Below, piece after piece: positions 1 to 8,681 of a DNA stretch of 64,000 bases (positions are counted from its first letter, which is position 1; each line of letters begins with the position of its first letter). The DNA comes from Marinihelvus sp963695135 (lineage in GTDB: Bacteria; Pseudomonadota; Gammaproteobacteria; Xanthomonadales; SZUA-36): assembly GCA_963695135.1 (NCBI GenBank), contig CAVOGA010000001.1:310001-374000 (forward strand). Direction: 5' to 3'. Position numbers and translations under genes: made by a program. The notes under the pieces were generated by a model. That model searched no databases. It saw nothing but the letters and a program-made list of their open reading frames with translations, and was not told where the DNA came from.

Positions 1-738
1 GATTGCCTGCCACTCCTCGAACAACTGGATGCGGCGGAGGCGCGGGCCTCCGGGCAGGGGGCGCGGCCCATGGGCCTGTTGCGCGTCTCCGTGCCCATGG
101 ACTTTGGCCGCCTGTTCCTGGGGCCGGCGCTGCGCGAATTCCTGTCCCGGTCGCCGGAGGTACGGCTGGACGTGCACTACGAAGACCGGGAAGCGCGCAT
201 TGTTGAAGAGCAGGTGGACGTGGCGCTGCGTATCGGTGAACTCGTGGACTCTTCCCTGGTGGCGCGACGCCTCGGCGAGGCATGCCTGGGCTGTTACGCC
301 TCCCCCGACTACCTCGCCACCCACGGCGAACCCCGCTCCCTGGATGAGCTGGAGCGGCACCGGCTGCTCGCTTACAGCCTGTCCAGCACGCCGGGACAGT
401 GGCCATTTGAAACCGGTGAAGGAGAGCGGCTCATCAACCTGGCAGGACGCTGGCAACTGTCCTGCAACAACGGCCGGGTATTGGCGGACGCCGCCTGCCG
501 CGGGCTGGGAATCGTGAGGTTGCCGGAGTTCCTGGTCGCCGATCACCTCGGGAGCGGCAGGCTCATGGAAGTGCTCAGGCGCTACCGCTCCCGCTCCCTG
601 CAGATCTCCGCGGTGACCCTGGATCGCCGCTTCAGGCCTGCCAAGGTCAGCGCATTTCTGGACTTCCTCGGCGAGTATTTCGCACGGCAGGATGGCTGGA
701 TGCCCCGCGGCCTGGTGAGCCAGCCGCCGATGGCTTGA
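1..738 (+). CDS. LysR-family transcriptional regulator, C-terminal part
   Basis: The reading frame is open from base 1, so the N-terminal helix-turn-helix lies outside the window. What remains is the end of the linker helix followed by a LysR substrate-binding domain: the strand MGLLRVSVPMDFG, the segment VDVALRIGEL, and the DAACRGLGIVRLPEFLV stretch typical of this periplasmic-binding-protein-like fold. LysR proteins bind DNA as tetramers and respond to a small effector. The effector and targets cannot be read from the fragment. It is codirectional with ilvE 55 bases downstream, but nothing shows that it regulates ilvE. Confidence 0.88.
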   Translation, partial: DCLPLLEQLDAAEARASGQGARPMGLLRVSVPMDFGRLFLGPALREFLSRSPEVRLDVHYEDREARIVEEQVDVALRIGELVDSSLVARRLGEACLGCYASPDYLATHGEPRSLDELERHRLLAYSLSSTPGQWPFETGEGERLINLAGRWQLSCNNGRVLADAACRGLGIVRLPEFLVADHLGSGRLMEVLRRYRSRSLQISAVTLDRRFRPAKVSAFLDFLGEYFARQDGWMPRGLVSQPPMA

Positions 739-793
739 TTCAGGGCGGTGCCGCAAGGATACTGCGTCCCTGTTTCATCAGGATTGCAGCGTT

Positions 794-1711
794 ATGAGTG
801 ATGAGTTCAAGGTCTGGTTCAACGGCCAGATAAAGCCCTTTGAAGACTGCCAGGTCAGCGTCCGGGCCCACGCCCTGCACTACGGCTCTTCCGTTTTCGA
901 AGGCATTCGCGTCTACCGGACACCCGACGGGCCGCGGGTATTTCGCCTCACCGACCATCTGAAACGCTTTTTCTGGTCTGCCTCGGTGTACCGGATTCCG
1001 ATCAAATGGAGCCCGGAGGAAATCCACGCGGCCTGCCGTGAGACCGTCACGGTGAACGGCCTGGAGGCAGCCTACCTGCGCCCGGTGGCATTCCGTGGCG
1101 ACTGCGGCCTGGGACTGTTTCCCCGGAACCTGGATGCGACGGAAACCGCCATCATCGTCGCCGAGTGGGGTACCTACCTTGGCGAAGGCGTGCTGGAGAA
1201 CGGCGTGGAAGTATGCGTCAGCTCCTGGCAGCGCGTGGCGCCGAACACGATTCCAGCGGGCGCCAAGGCCGGCGGCAACTACCTGTCATCGTTCCTGATT
1301 GTCTCCGAGGCCCGCGACCGCGGCTTCACGGAAGGGATCGCGCTGGGCACCGACGGCCTGGTCAGCGAGGGCAGCGGTGAAAACATCTTCGTGGTCAGCG
1401 AGGGGCGCATCCTGACGCCGCCCGTGTCTTCCTCGATCCTGGGGGGAATTACCCGGGATACCGCCATCAAGCTGGCCGGCGACCTGGGCATGAACGTGGT
1501 GGAACAATCGATTTCCCGCGAGCAGCTCTACGCGGCCGACGAGATTTTCATGACCGGGACAGCGGTCGAGATTACGCCGGTCCGCCGCGTGGATCACCTG
1601 GTGATCGGCTCCGGACGCCGCGGTCCCGTCACCGAGCAACTCCAGGATGCCTTTTTTGGCCTCTTCGACGGCCGGACAGCGGACTCGCGGGGCTGGCTGG
1701 AGCCGCTCTGA
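794..1711 (+). CDS. ilvE: Branched-chain amino acid aminotransferase
   Basis: Fold-type IV PLP aminotransferase that interconverts branched-chain 2-oxo acids with Leu, Ile and Val using glutamate. At 305 residues it has the usual IlvE length. Visible marks are the N-terminal HALHYGSSVFEGIR block, the PLP lysine in PAGAKAGGNY (about K158), the SEGSGENIF loop and the SSILGGITRD block. Start chosen at the ATG 55 bases after the LysR stop. It ends 6 bases before the convergent hypothetical gene on the minus strand. D-amino-acid aminotransferases share the fold, but the FEGIR and GENIF blocks favour IlvE. Confidence 0.95.
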   Translation: MSDEFKVWFNGQIKPFEDCQVSVRAHALHYGSSVFEGIRVYRTPDGPRVFRLTDHLKRFFWSASVYRIPIKWSPEEIHAACRETVTVNGLEAAYLRPVAFRGDCGLGLFPRNLDATETAIIVAEWGTYLGEGVLENGVEVCVSSWQRVAPNTIPAGAKAGGNYLSSFLIVSEARDRGFTEGIALGTDGLVSEGSGENIFVVSEGRILTPPVSSSILGGITRDTAIKLAGDLGMNVVEQSISREQLYAADEIFMTGTAVEITPVRRVDHLVIGSGRRGPVTEQLQDAFFGLFDGRTADSRGWLEPL

Positions 1712-1717
1712 GACGGC

Positions 1718-2122
1718 CTAGTCTTCGATCGGGTCGATCTGCAGGTTGAGAATGACTTTTTTCGTGCTGGTCTGATAGGGCTCGCCGATCGGCACGACCA
1801 GGTTGGGCTGCGCGGAAAGGTTGCCCGAACTGTAGTCCATTGACACCTGCAACTGGCCGTCGTCCATGGTTTGAATCAGCACGCCCATGGTGAAGTTGGG
1901 CGGGTCATCCCGGTAAATCCGGGTCGTCTGACCTTCCTCGGCAATGATGACCGGCGCGGCCACCACTTCCCCAAGGTGCACCAGGGATACCGTCACGCGG
2001 TATTTCTGGGCTGCCAGGGCCGGCGTCGACAGCAAGGCGAACGACAGCATCAGCAACCAGCTGAGAACCAACTTGCGCCTGGGCGCCCGGGCGCGTTTCG
2101 GGCAATGATTGATCGTTGTCAT
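1718..2122 (-). CDS. Exported hypothetical protein, about 134 aa
   Basis: I do not recognise a family. The product has a basic N-terminus (KRARAPRRK), a hydrophobic segment and an ALAAQ signal-peptidase-like site, so it is probably periplasmic. The mature part of about 95 residues is predicted mostly beta strand, with segments such as YRVTVSLVHLGE, GVLIQTMDDGQLQVSM and STKKVILNLQID. Start taken at the ATG at 2122; a GTG two codons upstream is also possible. It converges on ilvE with a 6-base gap. Upstream lies a long gene-free region with a candidate RNA gene. Confidence 0.6.
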   Translation of the reverse strand: MTTINHCPKRARAPRRKLVLSWLLMLSFALLSTPALAAQKYRVTVSLVHLGEVVAAPVIIAEEGQTTRIYRDDPPNFTMGVLIQTMDDGQLQVSMDYSSGNLSAQPNLVVPIGEPYQTSTKKVILNLQIDPIED

Positions 2123-2279
2123 GAGCACAATTTAAGGCCGCCGGCCCCCGCTTACAATCCGCCAGGGCGCAAAACGCCGCCTTTTTATCGCTTTTTCGGC
2201 CGGCACACGGGCCAATGGTGACAATTTCTGTCACCACGCCGCCCCAAAAAGTCAGCTTTCGCGCATCGCCAGGTTATGC

Positions 2280-2365
2280 GCTGACGCGATTAATTCATAA
2301 TAAGTTATATTTTTCAGTCGGTTATGGATTCTTTCCAAATGTGGCATCATTTTTGTATTTATATA
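2280..2365 (+). promoter_or_regulatory. AT-rich promoter-like stretch before the candidate structured RNA
   Basis: This is the only strongly AT-rich piece of the gene-free region 2123-2856. It contains several -10-like elements (CATAAT, TTATAT, TATATA) but no convincing -35 at correct spacing. A sigma-54-like pair, TGGCAT and TTGTA with the right 5-base gap, lies near 2343-2357 but departs from consensus at the conserved GC. A CTTACA half-site of the GacA/UvrY type lies near 2150. This supports transcription starting here without fixing which promoter is used. Confidence 0.25.
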
Positions 2366-2369
2366 CCTG

Positions 2370-2797
2370 CCAGCGACGATGGTCTGCCCGATTCAGCCTT
2401 CGCTGTTGGTAAGAGAAGCCAGCTTTCTGCTTCAAGGCCCCATGGTTGCTGGGCCGCCACAAGGGAACTTCCGCTGGTTCCCCGGCACGCAGAAAGTTCG
2501 GACCGAATCTTCACTGTGGAAAGGACTCCGCATTGCCAGACGCGCGGAACCAGGGAAGATAAGCCGAGGGGGGGTAAGGACGCCCGTTCAGACCCCCCGG
2601 CACTCCGCCCACCATGCCGCCCACCCGCGGCACGGTGGAGGCCTCTCACCGAATATCCCAAGGACAGCTTGGGGGTTAGGTGTCTGTGACCGGTCTGCAG
2701 GGGGAATGCGACCGGTCACGACCTAGGGGAATGTGGCCGGATGCCTATCCAGCCACATTTTTGAAAAGACCCGCGGATGCCGGGTCTTTTCTTTTTC
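2370..2797 (+). ncRNA. Candidate Csr/Rsm-type regulatory RNA (GGA-rich, multi-hairpin)
   Basis: No credible protein is encoded between 2123 and 2856. The plus strand has 13 GGA triplets from 2464 to 2777, several in or at the edge of hairpin loops: 2492-2512 (loop GGACC), 2657-2673 (CCCAAG/CTTGGG), 2686-2719 (perfect 10-bp stem, loop GGGGGAA), 2730-2759 (AATGTGGC/GCCACATT with inner GGAT/ATCC), and the terminator 2764-2790 (loop CGGATGC). GGA in loops is the CsrA/RsmA binding signature of CsrB/RsmZ-like sponge RNAs. The 5' end is a guess. It is an inference from pattern; another structured RNA is possible. Confidence 0.35.
2764..2797 (+). terminator. Rho-independent terminator
   Basis: A perfect 10-bp stem, AAAAGACCCG pairing with CGGGTCTTTT around the loop CGGATGC, is followed by CTTTTT. 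It ends the candidate structured RNA on the plus strand. Its A-rich 5' arm would also give a U-tract in reverse, so it could serve the convergent NYN gene as well. Confidence 0.75.
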
Positions 2798-2856
2798 CGG
2801 CGTTCTAAACTTGACTCTGCCGGGCTGATCCAGCGCGCTGGCGCCCGTTCCCGACC

Positions 2857-3700
2857 CTAATCGTTGTTGTAGTCGGTAATGATAAAGCCGCCTGACTTGC
2901 TGTCGTGCTCCAGCTTGAGCAGATCGCGCTTTTCCATTTCCGCCAGCAGCAGTCCCGAAGGACTTGAAGCCGTGATAGCTTTCGCTGAATGAGGGTTTGC
3001 GGCGCTTGATGGCCTGCTTGACCATCGAGCCCCAGACATTGCTTTCCTCGCCACGCTCGCTGGTAATATCGTCCAGCGTTTCCAGCACCAGGTCGAAGGC
3101 CTGCTGCTGCCGCTCCTCGGCGCCGCGACCACTCCCTCCGGCACCGCTGGCACCGCCCGCATTGCTCTCCTTGGCGCTGGTGTCATTTTTCTTGGGCTGA
3201 TTCTGCTTCTTGGGCTTGCGCTGTGCCGCCTTGCGAACGATGTCCTCGTAGTAGATGAACTCGTCACAGTTGGAAATCAGCAGGTCCGAGGTGGATTCCT
3301 TGACGCCGATTCCGATCACGATCTTGTTGTTTTCCCGCAGCTTGGAAACCAGCGGTGAAAAGTCCGAGTCGCCGGAAATAATCACGAACATGTCCACGTG
3401 GGACTTGGTGTAACACAGGTCCAGCGCATCAACGACCATGCGAATGTCCGCGGAGTTCTTGCCGGACAGGCGCCGGTGCGGAATGTCGATCAGCTCGAAC
3501 GACGCCTCGTGCATGTCGCGCTTGAAGTCCTTGTAGCGCTCCCAGTCACAGTAGGCTTTCTTGACCACGATGTTGCCCTTGACCAGCAGCCGTTCCAGCA
3601 CCTCCTGGATATCGAAGCGGGCGTAGCGGGCGTCGCGTACGCCCAGGGCGATGTTTTCGAAATCACAGTACAGCGCGAGGTTGTTCGTGCCAGTGCTCAT
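2857..3700 (-). CDS. NYN-domain (PIN-like) RNA-binding protein, one frameshift
   Basis: Residues 1 to about 155 form a NYN/LabA-like PIN domain: ALYCDFENIALG, DIRMVVDALDLC and VIISGDSDFSPLV carry the conserved acidic residues of this nuclease-like fold. A Lys/Gln- and Gly-rich linker follows, then a small winged-helix OST-HTH/LOTUS-like domain (VKQAIKRRKPSFSESYHGFKSFG). Near base 2955 the frame breaks; removing one base restores LLLAEMEKRDLLKLEHD and the end ITDYNND at 2857. Family members act in RNA metabolism, but the substrate is unknown. ATG start at 3700, divergent from srkA. Confidence 0.85.
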
Positions 3701-3839
3701 ATCAGGTTTGCCTTTGTGTTTCGACGATCATTGGAATATGCCCATTCTAGGGGATTACGGCACCGCCCGAGGTCAAAAGCGCGGCGCAAGCCGGTTAAAT
3801 GAGGACACCGACCTCACGGCAAAGGGCTAAGATGCGCCG

Positions 3840-4835
3840 ATGACTGACAACATCGACAAGGCGCCGTATTACCAGCTGGGCCCCGACCAGGTGATTCAGG
3901 CCGTGGAATCCCTCGACCTGCTCTGCGATGGCCGGCTGCTCGCCCTGAACAGCTACGAGAACCGGGTCTACCAGGTCGGCCTCGAGGAGGCCGCACCGCT
4001 GATCGCCAAATTCTACCGGCCGGCGCGCTGGAGTGACGAGCAAATCCTCGAGGAGCACGAGTTTGCCCTGCAGCTGGCGAAGGCGGAGATTCCGCTGGTT
4101 CCGCCCCTGCTGATCAACGGCGCGACGCTGCATCATTACGAAGGCTTCCGCTTTGCCCTGTTCGAGCGCCGCGGCGGTCATGCCCCGGAACTTGGCGACC
4201 GGGATACGCGCCTGTGGCTGGGCCGCTTCATGGGCCGGATTCACGCGGTCGGCGCGAGCCAGCCGTTCAAGTATCGCCCGGCCCTCACGCCGGCGCGCTT
4301 TGGGCAGGAGTCTATCGACAGCATCCGGGCCGGTCGCTGGCTGCCGGCGCACCTGGAAACCGCCTTTGACAGTCTTGCCAGGGACCTGATGATCGCCATC
4401 GAGGCGGCCTGGGCCAGGGCCGGCGACTTCCGCTCAATCCGCCTGCACGGGGATTGCCACGTCGGCAACGTGCTGTGGCGCGACGGCCCGTTTTTCGTCG
4501 ACCTGGACGACTGCCAGTCCGGGCCTGCAGTACAGGACCTGTGGATGTTCCTGTCCGGCGAGACCCCGGAAATGGCGATTCAGATGAAGGACCTGCTGGA
4601 GGGCTACAAGGAGTTCTGCGCTTTTGACCACCGGCAACTGCAGCTTATCGAGGCGCTGCGCACGCTGCGTATGCTGCATCACGCGGCCTGGCTGGGGCGC
4701 CGCTGGGAAGACCCGGCTTTCCCGCAGGCCTTTCCCTGGTTTGGCGAAGGGCGTTACTGGGAAGACCTGGTGCTCGGCCTGCGTGAACAGCAGGCGCGGC
4801 TGCAGGAGCCCGCCCTGGAACTGCCCTGGGACTGA
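3840..4835 (+). CDS. srkA: Stress response kinase A (SrkA/YihE-like)
   Basis: A 331-residue member of the choline-kinase-like fold with serine/threonine kinase activity in E. coli, where it opposes stress-induced death and is linked to the Cpx response. Seen here are the catalytic loop LHGDCHVGN (about 202-210, catalytic Asp near 205) and the metal-binding FVDLDD (about 219-224), plus the LNSYENRVYQV nucleotide-binding segment. Length matches the family. Divergent from the NYN gene with about 140 bases between them; it ends 17 bases before the convergent slyX. Confidence 0.92.
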   Translation: MTDNIDKAPYYQLGPDQVIQAVESLDLLCDGRLLALNSYENRVYQVGLEEAAPLIAKFYRPARWSDEQILEEHEFALQLAKAEIPLVPPLLINGATLHHYEGFRFALFERRGGHAPELGDRDTRLWLGRFMGRIHAVGASQPFKYRPALTPARFGQESIDSIRAGRWLPAHLETAFDSLARDLMIAIEAAWARAGDFRSIRLHGDCHVGNVLWRDGPFFVDLDDCQSGPAVQDLWMFLSGETPEMAIQMKDLLEGYKEFCAFDHRQLQLIEALRTLRMLHHAAWLGRRWEDPAFPQAFPWFGEGRYWEDLVLGLREQQARLQEPALELPWD

Positions 4836-4852
4836 GGATTGAGCCCGGATAC

Positions 4853-5083
4853 TCAGTAGTGCGGGGGAATCTCGTGACCCGCGTCCGTCGCGCCGGGCGA
4901 TATATCCCGCAACTCGGCCAGCCGCATGGCCAGCGCCTTGAGCTGGCTCTTGAGCTGCAGGACTTCCTGGTCCTGGCGGGCGACCGTGTCATCAAGCCGC
5001 CGCAGCAGCTCTTCCTGGAACGCCACCTGGGTCTCCAGTTCGTGAACGCGGGACTCCAGAACGCGCACTGCGTCGCCACTCAC
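4853..5083 (-). CDS. slyX: SlyX family protein
   Basis: A small coiled-coil protein of about 76 residues. The heptad-like helix VRVLESRVHELETQV continues to about residue 60, and the C-terminal PPHY is the SlyX signature. Function is unknown; the name comes from proximity to slyD. I chose the GTG at 5083, which overlaps the stop of the upstream VOC gene as GTGA, rather than an ATG at 5122 inside that gene; this gives the family's usual length and suggests translational coupling. Confidence 0.85.
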   Translation of the reverse strand: MSGDAVRVLESRVHELETQVAFQEELLRRLDDTVARQDQEVLQLKSQLKALAMRLAELRDISPGATDAGHEIPPHY

Positions 5084-5496
5084 TCGCCCAGATCCTCGGG
5101 AATGGTCGTGGGCGGCTCCCACAGCTCCACGCGGTTGCCGTCCGGATCCTCGAACCAGCCGAAGCGCCCAAAATCCGCCTCTTCCCGCTCCGGGAGGACG
5201 ATGCCGCCGGCACGGCGGACCCGCTCCAGCGCCGCATCCAGCTCATCAACCACCAGGTTGATCATGAAGCCCTGGCCGGAAGGGCCAAAATATTCCGTAT
5301 CCTTGGCAAACACGCTCCAGACCGTGAAGGAATTTTCCGGCATGTCCGCCGGCGCAAAGCTGGTCCCCCGCGTATCCCCGTAGGCCTCCACCTCTATCCC
5401 CAGGGTGGCCTGGTACCAGCTTGCCAGTCGCGCCGGATTGGCTGAGCGAAAAAACACACCGCCAACCCCCAATGCCCTGCCTTTTGTCTCCGCCAT
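5080..5496 (-). CDS. VOC-family (glyoxalase/bleomycin-resistance fold) protein
   Basis: A 138-residue protein with two beta-alpha-beta-beta-beta modules. Typical marks are FFRSANPARLASWYQATLGI at the start and WFEDPDGNRVELWEPP at the end, where the Glu of VELWE is a usual metal ligand. The family includes glyoxalase I, dioxygenases and resistance proteins; the substrate cannot be told. It forms a two-gene unit with slyX through a GTGA overlap. Confidence 0.85.
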   Translation of the reverse strand: MAETKGRALGVGGVFFRSANPARLASWYQATLGIEVEAYGDTRGTSFAPADMPENSFTVWSVFAKDTEYFGPSGQGFMINLVVDELDAALERVRRAGGIVLPEREEADFGRFGWFEDPDGNRVELWEPPTTIPEDLGE

Positions 5497-5633
5497 GCTG
5501 ATCTCCGGGAAATGAATTCGGGCTCATTCTAACCCAGGGTGGTCGCGTGGCCTTCAAGACCCGGCCACCGGCGCTTGCGCCGAAACGCTTCAGGCGCAAT
5601 AGTTGACAGCGGACAGAAAAGGACTCCCCAGCC

Positions 5634-7736
5634 ATGCGCCATCTCGCCCTGCTAGTGCCACTGACCCTAGGCCTGACCTCCATGACCGCAACTGCCGACC
5701 TGAACCAACAACCGCTGCCGGATCCCAACCAGGACCCCTATCTCTGGCTTGAAGATGTCGAGGGCGAGGAAGCCCTGGACTGGGCCCGCGCGCGCAACCA
5801 GGAGACCCTCGCCGTGCTCCAGGCGCAGCCCGAATATGAGGAATTTTTCGAGAAGAACCTGGCGGTCTACGATTCCGAAGAACAGATCGCCAACCCGACC
5901 ATCCGTGGACAGTACGTGTTCAATTTCTGGCGCGATGCGAACAACGAACGGGGCCTCTGGCGCCGGACCACGACTGCGGAGTACCGCAAGGACCAGCCCG
6001 AGTGGGAGGTGCTGATCGACCTGGATAAACTGGCCGAAGAAGAGGGCGAGAACTGGATCTGGGGCGGCGCCTCCTGCCTGCCACCGGCCAACGAACACTG
6101 CCTGGTTTCCCTGTCGCGTGGCGGGGCGGATGCCGCGGTTATCCGCGAATTCAATGTCAACGAGCGCCGCTGGGTGGCGGACGGCTTCAATCTGCCCGAG
6201 GCCAAGGGTGGCGCCGTTTTTGTCGACCGGGACACGGTCTTCGTCAGCACTGACTTTGGCCCCGGCACGATGACCGCGTCGGGCTACCCGCGCATCGCGA
6301 AAATGTGGAAGCGCGGCCAGCCGCTGGAAGAGGCCACCACGCTTCTCGAGGGCACAACGGAGGACATCGGGGTATTTGCTACCGTCATTCACACACCGGA
6401 ACGGGACTACCCGATGGTGATCGTGGCGCCCACGTTTTTCACGAACGATTACTACCTGCGTGAAGGGGATCAGCTTCGCCGCCTGGACCTGCCCCAGGAC
6501 GCCGACATCGAGGCGATCTTCAAAAATCAGCTGCTCGTCGGCCTGAAATCTGACTGGCAGCGGGACGGCCAGAGCTGGAAGCAGGGCAGCCTGGTCAGTA
6601 TTGACGTGGACGAACTGCTGGCCGGCGAAGGGCAGGTCAAAAAAGTCTACGAGCCCGATGCACGTTCCTCGATTTCCAGCGTCAGCCGCACCCGCGACCT
6701 GGTGCTGATCAACCGCATGGAAGACGTGCGCAACCGGCTCGATGCCTACTCCCTGGTTAACGGGGAGTGGACCTCACGCGCGCTGGACGCGCCCACCATG
6801 GGCCGTATCGACGTTCGTCCGACCTCGGAAGACAGCAACTTTTTCTACTTCAGCTACACCGACTTCCTGAACCCCACGACCCTGTTCGAAGCCGAGGGCG
6901 TCAGCAAGCCGACGGTTGCGAAATCCCTGCCGGCGTTTTTTGACGCCAGTCCCTACGAGGTGCAGCAGCAGTTCGCGACCTCGGAAGATGGTACCCGCGT
7001 GCCCTATTTCATCGTGGCGCGAAAGGATCTGGAAAAGAACGGCAAAAACCCGACACTGATCTATGCCTACGGCGGTTTCGAAGTATCCCAGCGCCCCAGC
7101 TACTCGGCCACGATCGGTATTGACTGGCTGGATGAAGGCGGGGTCTACGTGCTGGCGAACATTCGCGGCGGCGGTGAGTACGGTCCCCAGTGGCACCGCC
7201 AGGCGCAGCGGGAAAATCGCCAGAAATCCTACGATGACTTCTACGCGGTCGCGGATGCTGTCATCGCCGACGGCATTACTTCCCCGCGTCACCTGGGCAT
7301 TCGCGGGGGCAGCGGCGGCGGTCTGCTCGTTGGCATGCTCTTCACCCAGCGGCCGGACCTGTTCAACGCGGTGGTGTGCCAGGTGCCACTGCTGGACATG
7401 TACCGCTTCGACAAGCTGCTCGCCGGCGCCAGCTGGGTAGAGGAATACGGCGACCCGGACAATCCGGAAGACTGGGTCTGGCTGCAGAATTACTCGCCTT
7501 ACCACCAGGTCCGGGAGGGCGTGGATTACCCGCGCGTCTTTTTCACCACCTCCACGCGCGACGACCGGGTGCACCCGGCCCACGCGCGCAAAATGGTGGC
7601 CCGCATGCTCGACCAGGGGCATGAAGTGTTCTACTACGAGAACATCGAAGGCGGCCACGGCGGCGCGGCCAATAACCGCCAGGGCGCCATGGTGCAGGCG
7701 CTGACCTACACCTACCTGTTGCAGGAGCTGCGCTGA
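5634..7736 (+). CDS. Secreted prolyl oligopeptidase family (S9A) serine peptidase
   Basis: A 700-residue protein with an N-terminal signal peptide (MRHLALLVPLTLGLTSMTATA), a beta-propeller of about residues 60-430, and a C-terminal alpha/beta-hydrolase domain. The catalytic Ser is in GGSGGG (about 560), Asp in TRDDRVHP (about 643) and His in EGGHGGA (about 676). These enzymes cleave short peptides after proline. The signal peptide places it in the periplasm, where it would serve peptide scavenging. Monocistronic by context, facing the dienelactone hydrolase gene. Confidence 0.92.
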   Translation: MRHLALLVPLTLGLTSMTATADLNQQPLPDPNQDPYLWLEDVEGEEALDWARARNQETLAVLQAQPEYEEFFEKNLAVYDSEEQIANPTIRGQYVFNFWRDANNERGLWRRTTTAEYRKDQPEWEVLIDLDKLAEEEGENWIWGGASCLPPANEHCLVSLSRGGADAAVIREFNVNERRWVADGFNLPEAKGGAVFVDRDTVFVSTDFGPGTMTASGYPRIAKMWKRGQPLEEATTLLEGTTEDIGVFATVIHTPERDYPMVIVAPTFFTNDYYLREGDQLRRLDLPQDADIEAIFKNQLLVGLKSDWQRDGQSWKQGSLVSIDVDELLAGEGQVKKVYEPDARSSISSVSRTRDLVLINRMEDVRNRLDAYSLVNGEWTSRALDAPTMGRIDVRPTSEDSNFFYFSYTDFLNPTTLFEAEGVSKPTVAKSLPAFFDASPYEVQQQFATSEDGTRVPYFIVARKDLEKNGKNPTLIYAYGGFEVSQRPSYSATIGIDWLDEGGVYVLANIRGGGEYGPQWHRQAQRENRQKSYDDFYAVADAVIADGITSPRHLGIRGGSGGGLLVGMLFTQRPDLFNAVVCQVPLLDMYRFDKLLAGASWVEEYGDPDNPEDWVWLQNYSPYHQVREGVDYPRVFFTTSTRDDRVHPAHARKMVARMLDQGHEVFYYENIEGGHGGAANNRQGAMVQALTYTYLLQELR

Positions 7737-7760
7737 GCGGGCGCAGCGCCCCGGTAACCG

Positions 7761-8498
7761 TCAGTCGCCGAAAACGTCCCGCAACATGAGCTGCATATGG
7801 GACCAGGCGGCAGCCTCGGCCAGCGCGTTGTACGCCAGGGGCAGGCCGTAGGTCTGCCCCTTTTCCGTGGCCGCCGGATTGGAGAATCCGTGCAGGGCGC
7901 CAGGCAGCTGCACCAGGTAGTAGTGCGCATCGACCTTGCGCATTTCCGCCTCGAAGGCCGCGATGTCCTGCGCCGGCACAAGCACATCCTGCTCGCCGTT
8001 ATACGCCGCGACCCGTGTGCTGATCCGGTCGGGGCCTTCGGTAACCGCCAGCCCCAGGCTGCCGTGAAAGGAAGCCACCACGTCCAGTGGCACGCCGGCG
8101 CGGGCCATGTGCGTGACCACACCGCCGCCGAAGCAGAAGCCGATGGCGCCGCAGCGTTTTGCATCAACCCGGTCGTGGGCCCTGGCGGCGTCCAGCGCCG
8201 CCTCGAAGCGCCGTCGCGTCGAGGCCATGTCGTTAATCAGGGCGGTCATCAATGCGCCGGCCTCGTCCGGGTTGCCGGCCTCGCGGGCGTCGCCATAGAG
8301 GTCAAGCGCCAGGCCGACATAGCCCATCGCAGCCAGCTGCTCGGCGCGGCCGCAGGCATAATCGTTGCGGCCCCACCACTCGGGCGCAACAATCACTAAC
8401 GGCCGCGGGCCGGCCTGCCGCTCATCAAATGCGACGTGACCGTGCATGAGGATGCCGTCAGCGCTGTATTTCAGTGTCTCCGTACAAATCTTTGCCAT
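7761..8498 (-). CDS. Dienelactone hydrolase family protein
   Basis: An alpha/beta hydrolase of 245 residues. The nucleophile Cys sits in GFCFGGG, the Asp in YNGEQDVLVP and the His in GALHGF, a Cys-Asp-His triad as in dienelactone hydrolase. Natural substrates of such paralogues outside aromatic-degradation operons are mostly unknown. I chose the ATG at 8498, preceded by a GGGAG ribosome site, over an upstream start at 8663 whose extra 55 residues look like non-coding DNA. Confidence 0.9.
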   Translation of the reverse strand: MAKICTETLKYSADGILMHGHVAFDERQAGPRPLVIVAPEWWGRNDYACGRAEQLAAMGYVGLALDLYGDAREAGNPDEAGALMTALINDMASTRRRFEAALDAARAHDRVDAKRCGAIGFCFGGGVVTHMARAGVPLDVVASFHGSLGLAVTEGPDRISTRVAAYNGEQDVLVPAQDIAAFEAEMRKVDAHYYLVQLPGALHGFSNPAATEKGQTYGLPLAYNALAEAAAWSHMQLMLRDVFGD

Positions 8499-8681
8499 CT
8501 CAAGCTCCCAGTCCGGCCCTGCAGCCGCGCAAGCGGCTATCACCGGTCCGCTGTTCAATATTGATAATCCTGGATGCACATGACCCGCTGCGGGCGCGCC
8601 GCTACACTGGGGCCCATGTTGCGTCGCAGGGCGCTTGCCCCAAGATAGCAAAGCATTACCCATTATTCACAGGACAAACCA

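Noticed and set aside
2343..2357. Sigma-54 promoter (TGGCAT...TTGTA)
   Set aside because: The -12 element lacks the invariant GC and no sigma-54-type gene or activator site accompanies it; kept only as a weak possibility.
2324..2726. Overlapping open frames of 115-121 codons in the gap before the NYN gene
   Set aside because: No ribosome site, compositions that match random GC-rich translation, and strong RNA secondary structure and a terminator that fit a non-coding role better.
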